A DNA stretch of 64,000 nt from Verrucomicrobiales bacterium (GTDB lineage Bacteria > Verrucomicrobiota > Verrucomicrobiia > Limisphaerales > J093). The notes beneath the pieces were generated by a model. That model ran no database searches. It saw nothing but the letters and a program-made list of their open reading frames with translations, and was not told the DNA's origin. The stretch lies in NCBI GenBank assembly GCA_015075445.1, contig JABTUJ010000021.1, positions 1 to 64,000 of the forward strand. The letters are read 5' to 3'. Position numbers and translations under genes: made by a program. Each line of letters opens with the position of its first letter. Position 1 is the first letter of the stretch. Positions 1-7,952 of this stretch are shown here, piece after piece.

Positions 1-80
1 TCATCACGGATCAAACCCTCGACCCCACCGTCCCCCCGTCGCACTAACCCACCGTCACACCTCCTCTCTTAAAGAACACC

Positions 81-1577
81 ATGCCTGCCATTCAACCGCC
101 CCCTTCCCGCGCCCGGCTCGCCAAAGCCACGCCCGCCCGCAACCACGGCAACAAAGCCCGCAACGGCAAGCCGCAGCCCGATTTCCACGTGCGCGACCTG
201 AGCCTTGCCGACCTCGGTCGCAAGGAGATCACGGTGGCCGAACAGGAGATGCCGGGTCTCATGGCCCTGCGTGCGAAGTACGGCCGCCAGAAGCCGTTCC
301 GCGGCGCGCGCATCTCGGGGTCCCTCCACATGACCATCGAGACCGCCGTGCTCATCGAGACGCTCGTCGAGCTCGGGGCTTCCGTGCGGTGGGCAAGCTG
401 CAACATCTTCAGCACCCAGGACCACGCCGCCGCCGCCATCGCCCGCGCCGGCATTCCCGTCTTCGCGTTCAAGGGTGAAACCCTCGAGGAATACTGGGAG
501 TTCACGTTGGCGGCGCTGACCCATCCCGGGGGCCGTGGTCCCGAACTCATCGTCGACGACGGCGGCGACGCCACCCTTCTCCTGCACAAGGGCTGCGAGA
601 TGGAACAGGGCAGCGACTGGGTGAAGACGCCCAGTTCGAGCCAGGAGGAACAGGTCATCAAAGACCTGCTCAAGCGGTGCGCCAAGACCCGCCCCGGCTG
701 GTTCACCCAGGCGGTGAAGGACTGGAAGGGCGTCAGCGAAGAGACCACCACCGGCGTGCACCGGCTCTACCAGATGCTCGAGGCCGGCAAGCTTCTCGTG
801 CCCGCCATCAACGTCAACGACTCGGTCACCAAGTCCAAGTTCGACAACCTCTATGGCTGCCGGGAGTCCCTCGGCGACGGCCTCAAACGCGCGCTCGGGG
901 TCATGCTCGCCGGCAAGACGGCCGTCGTGTGCGGCTACGGGGATGTGGGCAAGGGCAGCGCCCATTCCCTCCGCGGGTTCGGGTGTCGCGTCATCGTGAC
1001 GGAAATCGATCCCATCAATGCGTTGCAGGCCGCGATGGAAGGTTTCGAAGTCAAGACCATCGAGGAGACCCTCGGCAAGGCTGACATCTACGTGACCGCC
1101 ACGGGCAACCGCGATGTGATCACCCTGGAACACCTCCTGCGCCTGAAGGACCAGGCCATCGTCTGCAACATCGGCCATTTCGATAACGAGATTCAGGTCG
1201 ACCGGCTCAACGCCGCGAAGGGCGTCAGCCGCGTCAACATCAAGCCGCAGGTGGACCGCTATGACGTCCCCGGCCGCCGCAGTTTGTATCTCCTGGCCGA
1301 GGGTCGCCTCGTCAATCTGGGATGCGCCGAAGGCCACCCCAGCTTCGTCATGAGCAACAGCTTCTCGAACCAGGTCATCGCCCAACTGGACCTCTGGAAG
1401 AACCGCAACACCTACCAGGTCGGCGTCTACCGCCTGTCCAAGAAGCTCGACGAAGAAGTGGCCCGCCTCCACCTCGGCAAGATCGGGGTCAAGCTGACCA
1501 AGCTCACCCAGGCCCAGGCGGATTACATCGGCGTCCCCGTCGAGGGACCCTACAAGCCGGAACACTACCGCTACTGA
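81..1577 (+). CDS. ahcY: Adenosylhomocysteinase (S-adenosyl-L-homocysteine hydrolase)
   Basis: Cytosolic NAD-dependent enzyme that splits S-adenosylhomocysteine into adenosine and homocysteine, recycling the by-product of methyltransferases. The 498-residue product matches the long bacterial form. A basic N-terminal extension of about 35 residues precedes the substrate domain, which contains SGSLHMTIETA and the NIFSTQDHAAAA stretch. The Rossmann motif GYGDVGKGSA lies near residues 283-292 and is followed by the NAD-binding VTEIDP. The C-terminus YKPEHYRY is the family signature that completes the neighbouring subunit's cofactor site. The ATG at 81 is the only start that keeps the full N-terminal domain. 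The 80 bases upstream show no recognisable SAH riboswitch core and no strong ribosome-binding site. A palindromic repeat array follows the stop codon. Confidence 0.97.
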   Translation: MPAIQPPPSRARLAKATPARNHGNKARNGKPQPDFHVRDLSLADLGRKEITVAEQEMPGLMALRAKYGRQKPFRGARISGSLHMTIETAVLIETLVELGASVRWASCNIFSTQDHAAAAIARAGIPVFAFKGETLEEYWEFTLAALTHPGGRGPELIVDDGGDATLLLHKGCEMEQGSDWVKTPSSSQEEQVIKDLLKRCAKTRPGWFTQAVKDWKGVSEETTTGVHRLYQMLEAGKLLVPAINVNDSVTKSKFDNLYGCRESLGDGLKRALGVMLAGKTAVVCGYGDVGKGSAHSLRGFGCRVIVTEIDPINALQAAMEGFEVKTIEETLGKADIYVTATGNRDVITLEHLLRLKDQAIVCNIGHFDNEIQVDRLNAAKGVSRVNIKPQVDRYDVPGRRSLYLLAEGRLVNLGCAEGHPSFVMSNSFSNQVIAQLDLWKNRNTYQVGVYRLSKKLDEEVARLHLGKIGVKLTKLTQAQADYIGVPVEGPYKPEHYRY

Positions 1578-1592
1578 TCACCACGGATTTCT

Positions 1593-1935
1593 CCGCAGAT
1601 TCCGAACATCGGGAATTGGGCTGAAGGCATCTCCGGCTTCCCCCAATCCCCTATGTTCGTAATCGGCGGAGAACCCCCCCTACCGCTGGATCCTCCGCAG
1701 ATTTCGAACATCGGGAATTGGGTTGAAGGCATCTCCGGCTTCCCCCGAATCCCCTATGTTCGTAATCGGCGGAGAAATTCCCTGCCCCTGGATCCTCCGC
1801 AGATTGCGAACATCGGGAATTGGGCTGAAGGCATCTCCGGCTTCCCCCGAATCCCCTATGTTCGTAATCGGCGGAGAGATTCCCTGCCCCTGGATCCTCC
1901 GCAGATTGCGAACATCGGGAATTGGGTGGAGCGCC
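1593..1935. repeat. Array of about 102-bp imperfect palindromic repeats (3.3 units)
   Basis: Units begin with CCGCAGATT at 1593, 1695, 1797 and 1899, giving an exact 102-bp period. Each unit holds a GCGAACATCGGGAATTGGG-type stretch and, about 55 bases on, an ATGTTCGTAATCGGCGGAGA stretch. The two arms are imperfect inverted copies, so each unit could fold as a hairpin. The array fills the space between ahcY and the convergent phosphatase gene. The same family occurs in opposite orientation at 62141-62725 and as single hairpins near 57427 and 58960. ORFs running through it are repeat artefacts. Confidence 0.9.
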
Positions 1936-1952
1936 GTCTTCGAGCCGCGCTG

Positions 1953-2939
1953 TCATGCTACGTCACACAATGCGGCGTAGCGCAACCCGCGCGTGGTGAT
2001 CCGCAGGGATTCGAAACCCAGCACCGCCATCAGCCCCTCGTAAATCAGCGTCCCCGTGAGCATCACGTCCGCCCGTTCGGGAGGCAGCCCGGGGAGGACG
2101 CGACGCCGGGCCAACGGCAGCGACCACAACTGTTCGAGTCGCGCCGTGACTTCCGCTGCGCGCAAGACCCGTCCGTCGATGGCGGCGCGGTCAAACGCCA
2201 CGAGTTCGAGGGCCATCGCTGCCAGCACGGAGGCCGTGCCCCCGGTACCCACGAGCTGGAGGGGCCCTTGGCGGACGCCGACGAGGTGGGGTTGAAGTGG
2301 CGGGACGACGAGCGAACCCACGGTTTCCGCGAGCTCGCGCCGGCCGCGCTCGAGCTCGCTGGGGCGCGGTGGGTCGGAGGGGTGCAGACGTTCGAGCCAG
2401 CGCACCGCCCCGAGCGGGTAACTGGCATGGAATCGGAGGTTGCCGACCCGGCCTAGCGCGAGCTCGGTGCTGCCGCCGCCCACGTCCAGCAGCAGGATCG
2501 AGCGATCCTGGAGGTCGGGGTCGGTGGTCACGCCGGCGAAGCCCCAGCGCGCCTCCTGTTCGCCGGACAGGACCTCAACGACCAGCCCGGTCGCGGTGCG
2601 CACGGCGTCCAGCAGGTCGCCGGTGTTGCTCGCCTCGCGCGCCGCACTGGTGGCGGCGATGCGCACCCTCTCCGCGCCGAGCTGGCGGGCCTCGGCGTGC
2701 AGGCGGGCGATCACGCGCACCGTTTCGGCCACGGCCGCGGGATCGAGTCGGCCGGTGGTGGCGAGCCCCCGTCCGAGTCGCGTCTGGATGCTCCGTTCGA
2801 GGACGGGTCGGACGGTGGGGGGGGCAAGGTCGGCGACCAGCAGCTTGACGGAGTTGGTGCCGACGTCGAGGACGGCGCGGCGCACGCTATTTGGTGCTGC
2901 GCTTGGTGAGGACGGCGCCGCCGGTGATGCCGGCGTCAT
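1953..2939 (-). CDS. Ppx/GppA family exopolyphosphatase / guanosine pentaphosphatase
   Basis: Member of the ASKHA-fold Ppx/GppA family, which hydrolyses inorganic polyphosphate and/or pppGpp. Visible motifs are the N-terminal phosphate-binding AVLDVGTNSVKLLVADL and the second motif LLDVGGGSTELAL, with a C-terminal ITTRGLRYAAL typical of the family. At about 310-328 residues it is the short form, without the HD-like C-terminal domain of E. coli Ppx/GppA. Which of the two substrates it uses cannot be told from sequence. It is last in a minus-strand run behind a ROK kinase. The ATG at 2939 overlaps the kinase by 53 bases and gives a low-complexity leader; a GTG at 2885, directly before RRAVLDVG, is an equally good start. 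Confidence 0.88.
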   Translation of the reverse strand: MTPASPAAPSSPSAAPNSVRRAVLDVGTNSVKLLVADLAPPTVRPVLERSIQTRLGRGLATTGRLDPAAVAETVRVIARLHAEARQLGAERVRIAATSAAREASNTGDLLDAVRTATGLVVEVLSGEQEARWGFAGVTTDPDLQDRSILLLDVGGGSTELALGRVGNLRFHASYPLGAVRWLERLHPSDPPRPSELERGRRELAETVGSLVVPPLQPHLVGVRQGPLQLVGTGGTASVLAAMALELVAFDRAAIDGRVLRAAEVTARLEQLWSLPLARRRVLPGLPPERADVMLTGTLIYEGLMAVLGFESLRITTRGLRYAALCDVA

Positions 2940-3864
2940 CGCCGAGTTTGGAGGGCAGGATCTCGATGCCGTGATCGGTCCCGTTCATGGCGTAGTCGTG
3001 GGCGGTTTCGATGATGATGGCCATCATGTCATCTTCGAGCGCATCCATGAGGCCGCCGCCGATGACGACCACCTCGGGATTGAGCAGGTTGATGACGTTG
3101 GCGACGGCGATGCCGGTGTACTCAGCGGCTTCCTCGATGATGCGCTCGACCAGTTTGTCCCCGCGTTTGATGGCCTTGCGCAGGTCGCCGCTGCGCATGT
3201 CCTCGAGTCCCGGGCCGAGGAGGTCCGTGAGAGAGGTCTTCTGGCCGTCCTTCACGGCGGCCTCGATGGTCTTGAAGATGGCGCTGCGGCTGGCCAGGGC
3301 CTCGAAGCAGCCCTTGTTGCCGCAGGCGCACTTGGGGCCGCCGACCTGGAGGACCATGTGGCCGATCTCGCCCGCCGTGCGGTTGAACCCGGAGAAGGGT
3401 TTGCCGTCGAAGATGATGCCGGCGCCGATGCCGGTGCCGAGGAAGATGCCGACCAGGCTCTTGGGCTTGGACTGGAGCTCCTTCGCGTAAACGCCGAGGG
3501 TCTGGAGGTTGCAGTCGTTCTCGATGAAGACGGGCAGGTTGAGGCGCTTTTCGAGCTCCTTCTTGAGGGGGAAGTTTTTCCAGCCCAGGTTCGGGGCGAA
3601 GATGACCGTGCCGCTGTCCGGGTCGCAGGCGCCGGGCGCGCCGATGCCCAGGCCGCGCGCCTGTTTGACATGCAGATCGCACTCGTCAATGGCCTCGAGC
3701 ACGCAGGCGGCGACGCGGTCCACGACGGCATCGGCGCCGCGCTGGGCTTTGGTGCTTTTCTTGGAGCGCCCCAGGCATTCGAGCTTCTCGCTGAACACAC
3801 CGCAGAGGATCTTCGTGCCCCCCAGGTCCACGCCCAGCAGGTACTCTTTGTTGCTTTCAGCCAT
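2887..3864 (-). CDS. ROK family sugar kinase (glucokinase-like)
   Basis: Cytosolic ATP-dependent hexose kinase of the ROK (repressor, ORF, kinase) family. The 325-residue protein starts with the phosphate-binding DLGGTKI near residue 13. It contains the catalytic-region ENDCN, and the ROK zinc-binding signature CACGNKGCFE lies near residues 178-187. No N-terminal helix-turn-helix is present, so it is a kinase rather than a ROK repressor. Glucose is the commonest substrate of proteins built this way, but N-acetylglucosamine, mannose or fructose cannot be excluded. It lies 24 bases downstream of a thymidylate-kinase-like gene and overlaps the next phosphatase gene, so the run probably forms one transcript. 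Confidence 0.92.
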   Translation of the reverse strand: MAESNKEYLLGVDLGGTKILCGVFSEKLECLGRSKKSTKAQRGADAVVDRVAACVLEAIDECDLHVKQARGLGIGAPGACDPDSGTVIFAPNLGWKNFPLKKELEKRLNLPVFIENDCNLQTLGVYAKELQSKPKSLVGIFLGTGIGAGIIFDGKPFSGFNRTAGEIGHMVLQVGGPKCACGNKGCFEALASRSAIFKTIEAAVKDGQKTSLTDLLGPGLEDMRSGDLRKAIKRGDKLVERIIEEAAEYTGIAVANVINLLNPEVVVIGGGLMDALEDDMMAIIIETAHDYAMNGTDHGIEILPSKLGDDAGITGGAVLTKRSTK

Positions 3865-3888
3865 GCACGTGGGTCGGGTTGGTCGGTG

Positions 3889-4668
3889 TCAGCCGGGTGG
3901 GGCGGCCAGGACCGACTCGATCCTCTGCCGCAGTTCCTCGTTCAGCTCCGCCACGGAGCGGTTGCCGTCGAGCATTGTGAAGTTGTAGATGGACTGCAAC
4001 CGCAGGAACTGGTCGCTGACCAGCCGCTGGTACCGGATGAAGCTGTCGAACATGTCCCGCGAGAGTCCGAGGTCCATGCCGCTCTCCCAGTAATCCAGCT
4101 CGTGGCTCTTGGCGAACGTGCGCTGGATGAGTTCCTCGGGCGGCACTTGCAGATAGAACACCGCGTCGGGGACGACGGCGATGTCGTAGAGGTTGCGCAG
4201 CCAGGCCTCGTCCATGCCCCGCACGAGGTCGCGGGCCATCAGCGTGTAGATGTAGCGGTCGGCCAGCACCATGAAGCCGGACTTCAAGGCCGGCAGCATC
4301 ACATTCTCCAGTTGGTCGGCGAAATCCGTGGCGTAAAAGAGGCTCAGCGTGATCCGGCTGAGGATGTTGCCCTGCTGGGCGCGCTCGAGTTCCTCGCTCA
4401 CCAGCGTGGAGCGTTTGAGGCCCACCTGCACGGTGGGATGGCCCTGGCCCTCGAGCCAGTGCACCAGCCGCGCGATCTGGGTCGAGCGCCCCGAGCCGTC
4501 GGCGCCCTCGACCACAATCAGCCGCCCGGTCAACGAGCGCGGATCCACCCCCGGGATGCCGTGGCCGTAGAACCGTTTCGGCGCCGGGGAAGGCACCTGG
4601 ACGGAGATGCCGGGCCAGTCGGCGGCAGCGGCAGCGGCAGCAGGGGCGGAACGACGGGGCTTGGCCAT
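3889..4668 (-). CDS. Thymidylate-kinase-like P-loop protein with Arg in Walker A
   Basis: A 259-residue protein with the thymidylate kinase fold. It has a low-complexity Ala-rich N-terminus of about 45 residues and a P-loop at residues 55-62. The DRY segment ADRYIYTLMARDLVRG corresponds to the dTMP-binding loop, and helical regions resemble the upstream paralogue (shared ATDFADxxE and GMDLxLS blocks). The P-loop reads GADGSGRST: the invariant Walker A lysine is arginine (Arg61, codon CGC). This suggests altered nucleotide binding or a regulatory or structural partner role. It starts 5 bases after the stop of the intact paralogue. Calling it a working dTMP kinase would go beyond the sequence. 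Confidence 0.8.
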   Translation of the reverse strand: MAKPRRSAPAAAAAAADWPGISVQVPSPAPKRFYGHGIPGVDPRSLTGRLIVVEGADGSGRSTQIARLVHWLEGQGHPTVQVGLKRSTLVSEELERAQQGNILSRITLSLFYATDFADQLENVMLPALKSGFMVLADRYIYTLMARDLVRGMDEAWLRNLYDIAVVPDAVFYLQVPPEELIQRTFAKSHELDYWESGMDLGLSRDMFDSFIRYQRLVSDQFLRLQSIYNFTMLDGNRSVAELNEELRQRIESVLAAPPG

Positions 4669-4673
4669 GACGA

Positions 4674-5360
4674 TTACACGGCTTGCGGGGCCAGGTAGCG
4701 GTCGAGGGGGATGCGGTCAGCAACCAGGCGGCGCATCACGGCCTGCTTGGCCTCGACCACCTGGCCGGCGTCGAGCACGTGGAACTTGAACTCGTTGCTC
4801 ATGGCCAGGTACTGCTCGAGAAGCCGGCCTTGGAAGAGCCGGTAACTCTCCTGCGGGTCCGTGGACAGCCGGAGGTCCATGCCCGCCTCGAAGTACTTGA
4901 GCTCCTCGCGCCCGTTCAAGATTCGCGACAGCGACGTCTCGAGGTGGGCCCGCAGGAAGAACGTCAGGTCGGGCAGGGCAGCGAAGCCATAGAGGCCGCG
5001 GACCCAGGCGGGGGGGCAGCCGCGGACCACGTCGCGCGCGAAGGCGGTGAAGATGTAGCGGTCGCACAGCACGAGGTAACCGGCCCGCAACAGGGGCAGC
5101 AACTGGCGCTCATAACGGTCCGCAAAGTCGGTGGCGTGGATGACGCTGAAGGTGGTGGGCGTCAGCAGGTGGGTCTTCTTGCCGCGCGAGGTGGCGCTCT
5201 TGACCAGTTCGGACGAGTTCCAGGCGCTCAGGAACACCTTGAGCCCCAACTGCTCGAGCCAGCGCTGCAACAGGTGAATCTGGGTGGACTTGCCCGAGCC
5301 GTCGATGCCCTCGACCGCGATCAGTCGGCCCGGAAAGCCCAGCTCCGCAAACGTCTTCAT
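4674..5360 (-). CDS. tmk: Thymidylate kinase (dTMP kinase)
   Basis: Predicted to phosphorylate dTMP to dTDP with ATP in the cytosol for DNA synthesis. The 228-residue protein has an intact P-loop GIDGSGKST at residues 18-26 and the substrate-loop CDRYIFTAFARDVVRG. Length fits the family. The ATG at 5360 places the P-loop at the usual distance from the N-terminus; longer readings run through low-complexity sequence. It is immediately followed by a paralogue with a degenerate P-loop. The common ATDFADRYE and GMDLRLS blocks show that both descend from a duplication, though identity is low enough to suggest an old one. Because both are unusual family members, dTMP specificity is inferred. Confidence 0.82.
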   Translation of the reverse strand: MKTFAELGFPGRLIAVEGIDGSGKSTQIHLLQRWLEQLGLKVFLSAWNSSELVKSATSRGKKTHLLTPTTFSVIHATDFADRYERQLLPLLRAGYLVLCDRYIFTAFARDVVRGCPPAWVRGLYGFAALPDLTFFLRAHLETSLSRILNGREELKYFEAGMDLRLSTDPQESYRLFQGRLLEQYLAMSNEFKFHVLDAGQVVEAKQAVMRRLVADRIPLDRYLAPQAV

Positions 5361-5464
5361 CACGTCGCGCCTCAGGCTACGGGCTGTCGCGACGATGACA
5401 ACCTCTTTTGCGGGCGATTCGCGGGGCGGGCGGGCGGTGTTGCCTCCGGCCGGGTGCGAACGGC

Positions 5465-6136
5465 TCAGACCAGCCCGACACCGCGGGCGATGGCGCCGAG
5501 GGTGGCCAGGGTGGCGCCGGTGATGAATCCTCGCACCGGCGGGATCTGGAGGGCCACGATCACCATGAGCAAACCGTACCGGCAGAGTTGGGCATACGTT
5601 TCCTCCCGCATGCCGATCAGGTTCTTCACCACGTGCGACCCGTCCAGCGGCGGGATCGGCAGCAGGTTGAAGAAGCACAGGACGAGGCTGATCACCGTCA
5701 TCCGGATCGCCACCTCGACCATCCCCGGTTGGCCCGCCAGGTCGAACACCCGGGCCAGCGCCATCAACCCCACTGCGAGCAGGAGGTTCATCGCCGGACC
5801 CGCAAGCGCGACCAGGGTGCCATCCGCCCGGCGCCGCCGGAGGTTGCTCGGATTGACCGGCACCGGCTTGCCCCAACCAATGATGAAGTTGGCCATCTTC
5901 GAGTCCACCGCGCCCAGGAACACGACCAGCAGCGGCAGCACCACCGTGCCCAGCACTTCCATGTGGACAATCGGGTTGAGCGAGACGCGCCCGAGGTCCT
6001 TCGCCGTGTCATCCCCGCACCGGGACGCCGTCCAGGCATGCGCGAACTCGTGAAACGTCAGCAGGATGATCAGACACACATAGGTCAGCAATCCGTCGAA
6101 GATGACGGACACCGGAAGGGCGGCGAACACGCTCAT
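5465..6136 (-). CDS. Site-2 protease family (M50) membrane zinc metallopeptidase
   Basis: Polytopic membrane protease of the M50B group that cuts substrates inside the bilayer. The 223-residue protein shows the zinc motif HEFAH at residues 29-33 within TFHEFAHAWTASRCGDDTA. It has the characteristic LNPIVHMEVLGT stretch and the third ligand region NLLPIPPLDGSHV. There are about five hydrophobic segments and no PDZ domain, so it resembles the small SpoIVFB/Rip3-like type. The substrate is unknown. It is the first gene of the minus-strand run, with a 104-base gap before tmk. Upstream lies a heptamer repeat tract. Confidence 0.92.
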   Translation of the reverse strand: MSVFAALPVSVIFDGLLTYVCLIILLTFHEFAHAWTASRCGDDTAKDLGRVSLNPIVHMEVLGTVVLPLLVVFLGAVDSKMANFIIGWGKPVPVNPSNLRRRRADGTLVALAGPAMNLLLAVGLMALARVFDLAGQPGMVEVAIRMTVISLVLCFFNLLPIPPLDGSHVVKNLIGMREETYAQLCRYGLLMVIVALQIPPVRGFITGATLATLGAIARGVGLV

Positions 6137-6191
6137 GCGACGCGCAGCGTATCACAGGCTGTTCCCATGCCAAATCCAACCGCCGCGGGGA

Positions 6192-6298
6192 AAGGGCGAA
6201 GGGCGAAAGTCGAAGGGCGAAGGGCGAAAGTCGAAGGGCGAAGGGTGAAAGTCGAAGGGCGAAGGGTGAAGGCCGAGGGGCGAAGGCGAAGGGCGAAG
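6192..6298. repeat. Tandem heptamer repeat (AGGGCGA / AAGTCGA type)
   Basis: About 15 head-to-tail 7-base units, mostly AGGGCGA with interspersed AAGTCGA, AGGGTGA and AGGCCGA; one unit has lost a base. It lies in the roughly 340-base gap between the divergently read M50 gene and the end of the nucleotidyltransferase gene. The remainder of that gap (6299-6477) shows no gene that I can support. Confidence 0.9.
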
Positions 6299-6477
6299 TT
6301 ATGGGCCGGTCGTATTCGCGCCCTGTTCCTGGGCAAGATCCGCCAATTCCCGGCACTACTCGAGCCTGCCGCCCCACGACTCATCCGACGCCACCATGCG
6401 TTACGGCTCGGGGTCGAGGCCTGCACGTGCCACCCTCCCCCAGCCGCACCTGGCGTTGGGCGCCCAACCAAGAACTT

Positions 6478-7035
6478 CTAAGCTGTGACGGCCTGCCATT
6501 GCGTCCCCAGGCCGCGCCGAGTGATCCAATCCTCGAGCTCCGGCTGGTTCAGCTCCGCACCGGACACGGCCAACATCGCGCGGATGTCTCTCAGGTGTTT
6601 CTCCGAGCCGCCTTCACGATAATACTCGAGCTTGCGCACGATCACGTATTCGGGAGGTGCAACGCTCAAGGGCTCACCGCGGTATTCCAGGCGCCGGGCT
6701 CGCCGGAATGCCCAGGCGTGCAGCTCGTCGCGACCGCTCGTGTAGAAGTCCGCTTTGAACCCGGTGTCGGCGTGAATCACGTGGAAGTGTCCTCGCTGCT
6801 CGCGCGCGACCTCCAGGGCGATGACCTCCGGGGGTGGCAGGTAGAACGCAGGTGCGGCGAACACTTCCCGCAGGCGCCCAATGTCGTCCTTACGCAGAAA
6901 CACCACGAAGTCCACGTCGTGCGTCAATCGGGGTTCGCCGTAAAGCATCGCTGCCACGCTGCCGCTGATCAGATAGCGCACGCCCAACTGGTTGAGCGGA
7001 CGCACGAAGAGCAGCCAGAGCTCAGGTTCGGGCAT
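6478..7035 (-). CDS. Nucleotidyltransferase-fold protein
   Basis: A 185-residue protein of the DNA polymerase beta-like nucleotidyltransferase superfamily. The glycine-serine motif GSVAAMLYG is at residues 25-33 and the paired acidic residues DVD are at 40-42. A third acidic region is probably the HVIHADTGFKADFY stretch. Such proteins occur as toxins or antitoxins and as uncharacterised nucleotidyltransferases. Its start overlaps by 14 bases a 40-codon ORF on the same strand, which makes a two-gene unit resembling a small toxin-antitoxin module. Function is inferred from fold only; no substrate can be named. Confidence 0.82.
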   Translation of the reverse strand: MPEPELWLLFVRPLNQLGVRYLISGSVAAMLYGEPRLTHDVDFVVFLRKDDIGRLREVFAAPAFYLPPPEVIALEVAREQRGHFHVIHADTGFKADFYTSGRDELHAWAFRRARRLEYRGEPLSVAPPEYVIVRKLEYYREGGSEKHLRDIRAMLAVSGAELNQPELEDWITRRGLGTQWQAVTA

Positions 7036-7144
7036 GCAGAAAGCTGCGCGTGATCTCGCGCGCGATATCCGTCTCGGACCAATCCGGATGTTGGGCGCGC
7101 AGCCAGGCAGCCTTCCACTCGCTGATGCCCTGGACCAAGCTCAT
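7022..7144 (-). CDS. Small 40-residue protein coupled to the nucleotidyltransferase
   Basis: ATG at 7144 to TGA at 7022-7024 encodes 40 residues beginning MSLVQGISEWKAAWLRAQHP, followed by an amphipathic ETDIAREITRSFLHART. The ORF overlaps the nucleotidyltransferase start by 14 bases, so translation is probably coupled. Composition is protein-like: Trp, Glu and Arg are spread along a helix and low-complexity runs are absent. It could be the antitoxin or regulatory partner of the downstream gene. No known family is recognised, and small size limits certainty. Confidence 0.6.
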   Translation of the reverse strand: MSLVQGISEWKAAWLRAQHPDWSETDIAREITRSFLHART

Positions 7145-7220
7145 GGTTCTCCGGGCAGACGGACCGCATCCTGTCACGGCAATGGAGAGCGGGCCCGAGA
7201 ATCACACGGAGGGTCCCGGG

Positions 7221-7838
7221 TCAGCGGCGGGGGGCGGTGCGCAGGAGCCAGGCCAGCATCCAGGCGGCGGCGATGAAGAACGCCAGCGCGATGAGCCAGG
7301 CCAGCAGTTTCCAGAGCAGGGCTTGGCGCCGCATCCGTTCCGTCTCGGCCTGCTGCGCTTCGTGGAGGGCGGCCAGTTCGAGCTCGATGGCTTCGCTGAC
7401 GGCCGCCTCGTCGCGCAGGGCGAGGGTCTGCCAGGTGTCGCGGGCGGGACCGAACGCGGCCGGGAGCTTCTTCAGGGCGGTCGGGAGGGCGGGTTCGAAG
7501 CCGGCGGCGCGCCAGGGTTCGTCCAGGCGGCCCCGCCACCAGAGTCGCACGACGCCCTGGCTGCGCGCCAGGGTGAGGACATGTTCCCACAAGGCCGGCC
7601 AGGCCTCGGCCTGTTGGGTGGCGGACGCGAACGCAGGGCTATGGAGAAGGGCCTGCTGGCCAGTGACGTGGCAGCCGAGTGCGCCGGTGACGACGCCGTC
7701 GGGCCGGGCGACGACGTGGAATTCGGTGAGGCGTTTCTCGAGTTCGTAGCCCGGGAGCCGTTCGAGCTGCCACAACCCGCGGAGCACCGGGAGATCATCC
7801 AGGTTGGCGCGGCGGGAGGTGAAGGCGTGGGCCGGCAT
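7221..7838 (-). CDS. GNAT-like acetyltransferase domain protein with C-terminal membrane anchor
   Basis: A 205-residue protein whose first 140 residues resemble a GNAT N-acetyltransferase: an initial TSRRANLDDLPVLRGLW, a central strand GVVTGALGCHV, and QGVVRLWWRG followed by WRAAGFEPA. The acetyl-CoA pyrophosphate loop is weakly conserved, so activity is uncertain. A charged helix (EAIELELAALHEAQQAETE) follows, then one strong transmembrane segment (LLAWLIALAFFIAAAWMLAW) and a basic tail. This suggests a cytoplasmic domain anchored by its C-terminus. The ATG at 7838 is preferred; an upstream ATG at 7874 adds 12 residues. The gene is convergent with neither neighbour in an obvious operon. Confidence 0.65.
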   Translation of the reverse strand: MPAHAFTSRRANLDDLPVLRGLWQLERLPGYELEKRLTEFHVVARPDGVVTGALGCHVTGQQALLHSPAFASATQQAEAWPALWEHVLTLARSQGVVRLWWRGRLDEPWRAAGFEPALPTALKKLPAAFGPARDTWQTLALRDEAAVSEAIELELAALHEAQQAETERMRRQALLWKLLAWLIALAFFIAAAWMLAWLLRTAPRR

Positions 7839-7878
7839 GGGGAGGACTTTACGCGGCGGGTGCAGGGGGGACAAGTCA

Positions 7879-7915
7879 GACCCCAGGGGTCAGCCCTTAA
7901 TTTAATACTTAACGG
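7879..7915. repeat. REP-like palindrome (GACCCCAGGGGTC) with AT-rich flank
   Basis: A 13-base palindrome, GACCCC-A-GGGGTC at 7879-7891, is followed by AGCCCTTAATTTAATACTTA. The GGGGTCAG core is shared with the inverted ends around the RAYT remnant at 13235-14441. This fits a REP-type element mobilised by such transposases. It lies between the divergent acetyltransferase-like and epimerase genes, where it may also affect transcription. Confidence 0.55.
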
Positions 7916-7952
7916 GCTAGGCAACAGGGCGGCGGAGGGGCATGCTCCGGTC

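Noticed and set aside
1..80. SAH riboswitch before ahcY
   Set aside because: The available 80 bases show no recognisable conserved core; it could still lie outside the window.
69..1565. 498-residue minus-strand ORF opposite ahcY
   Set aside because: GC-rich antisense shadow: Asp/Gly/Ala/Val-rich composition with no family motif, while the plus strand encodes a complete adenosylhomocysteinase.
5361..5876. N-terminal extension of the first thymidylate kinase
   Set aside because: It overlaps the M50 gene in another frame and is Gly/Pro/Arg-rich without motif.
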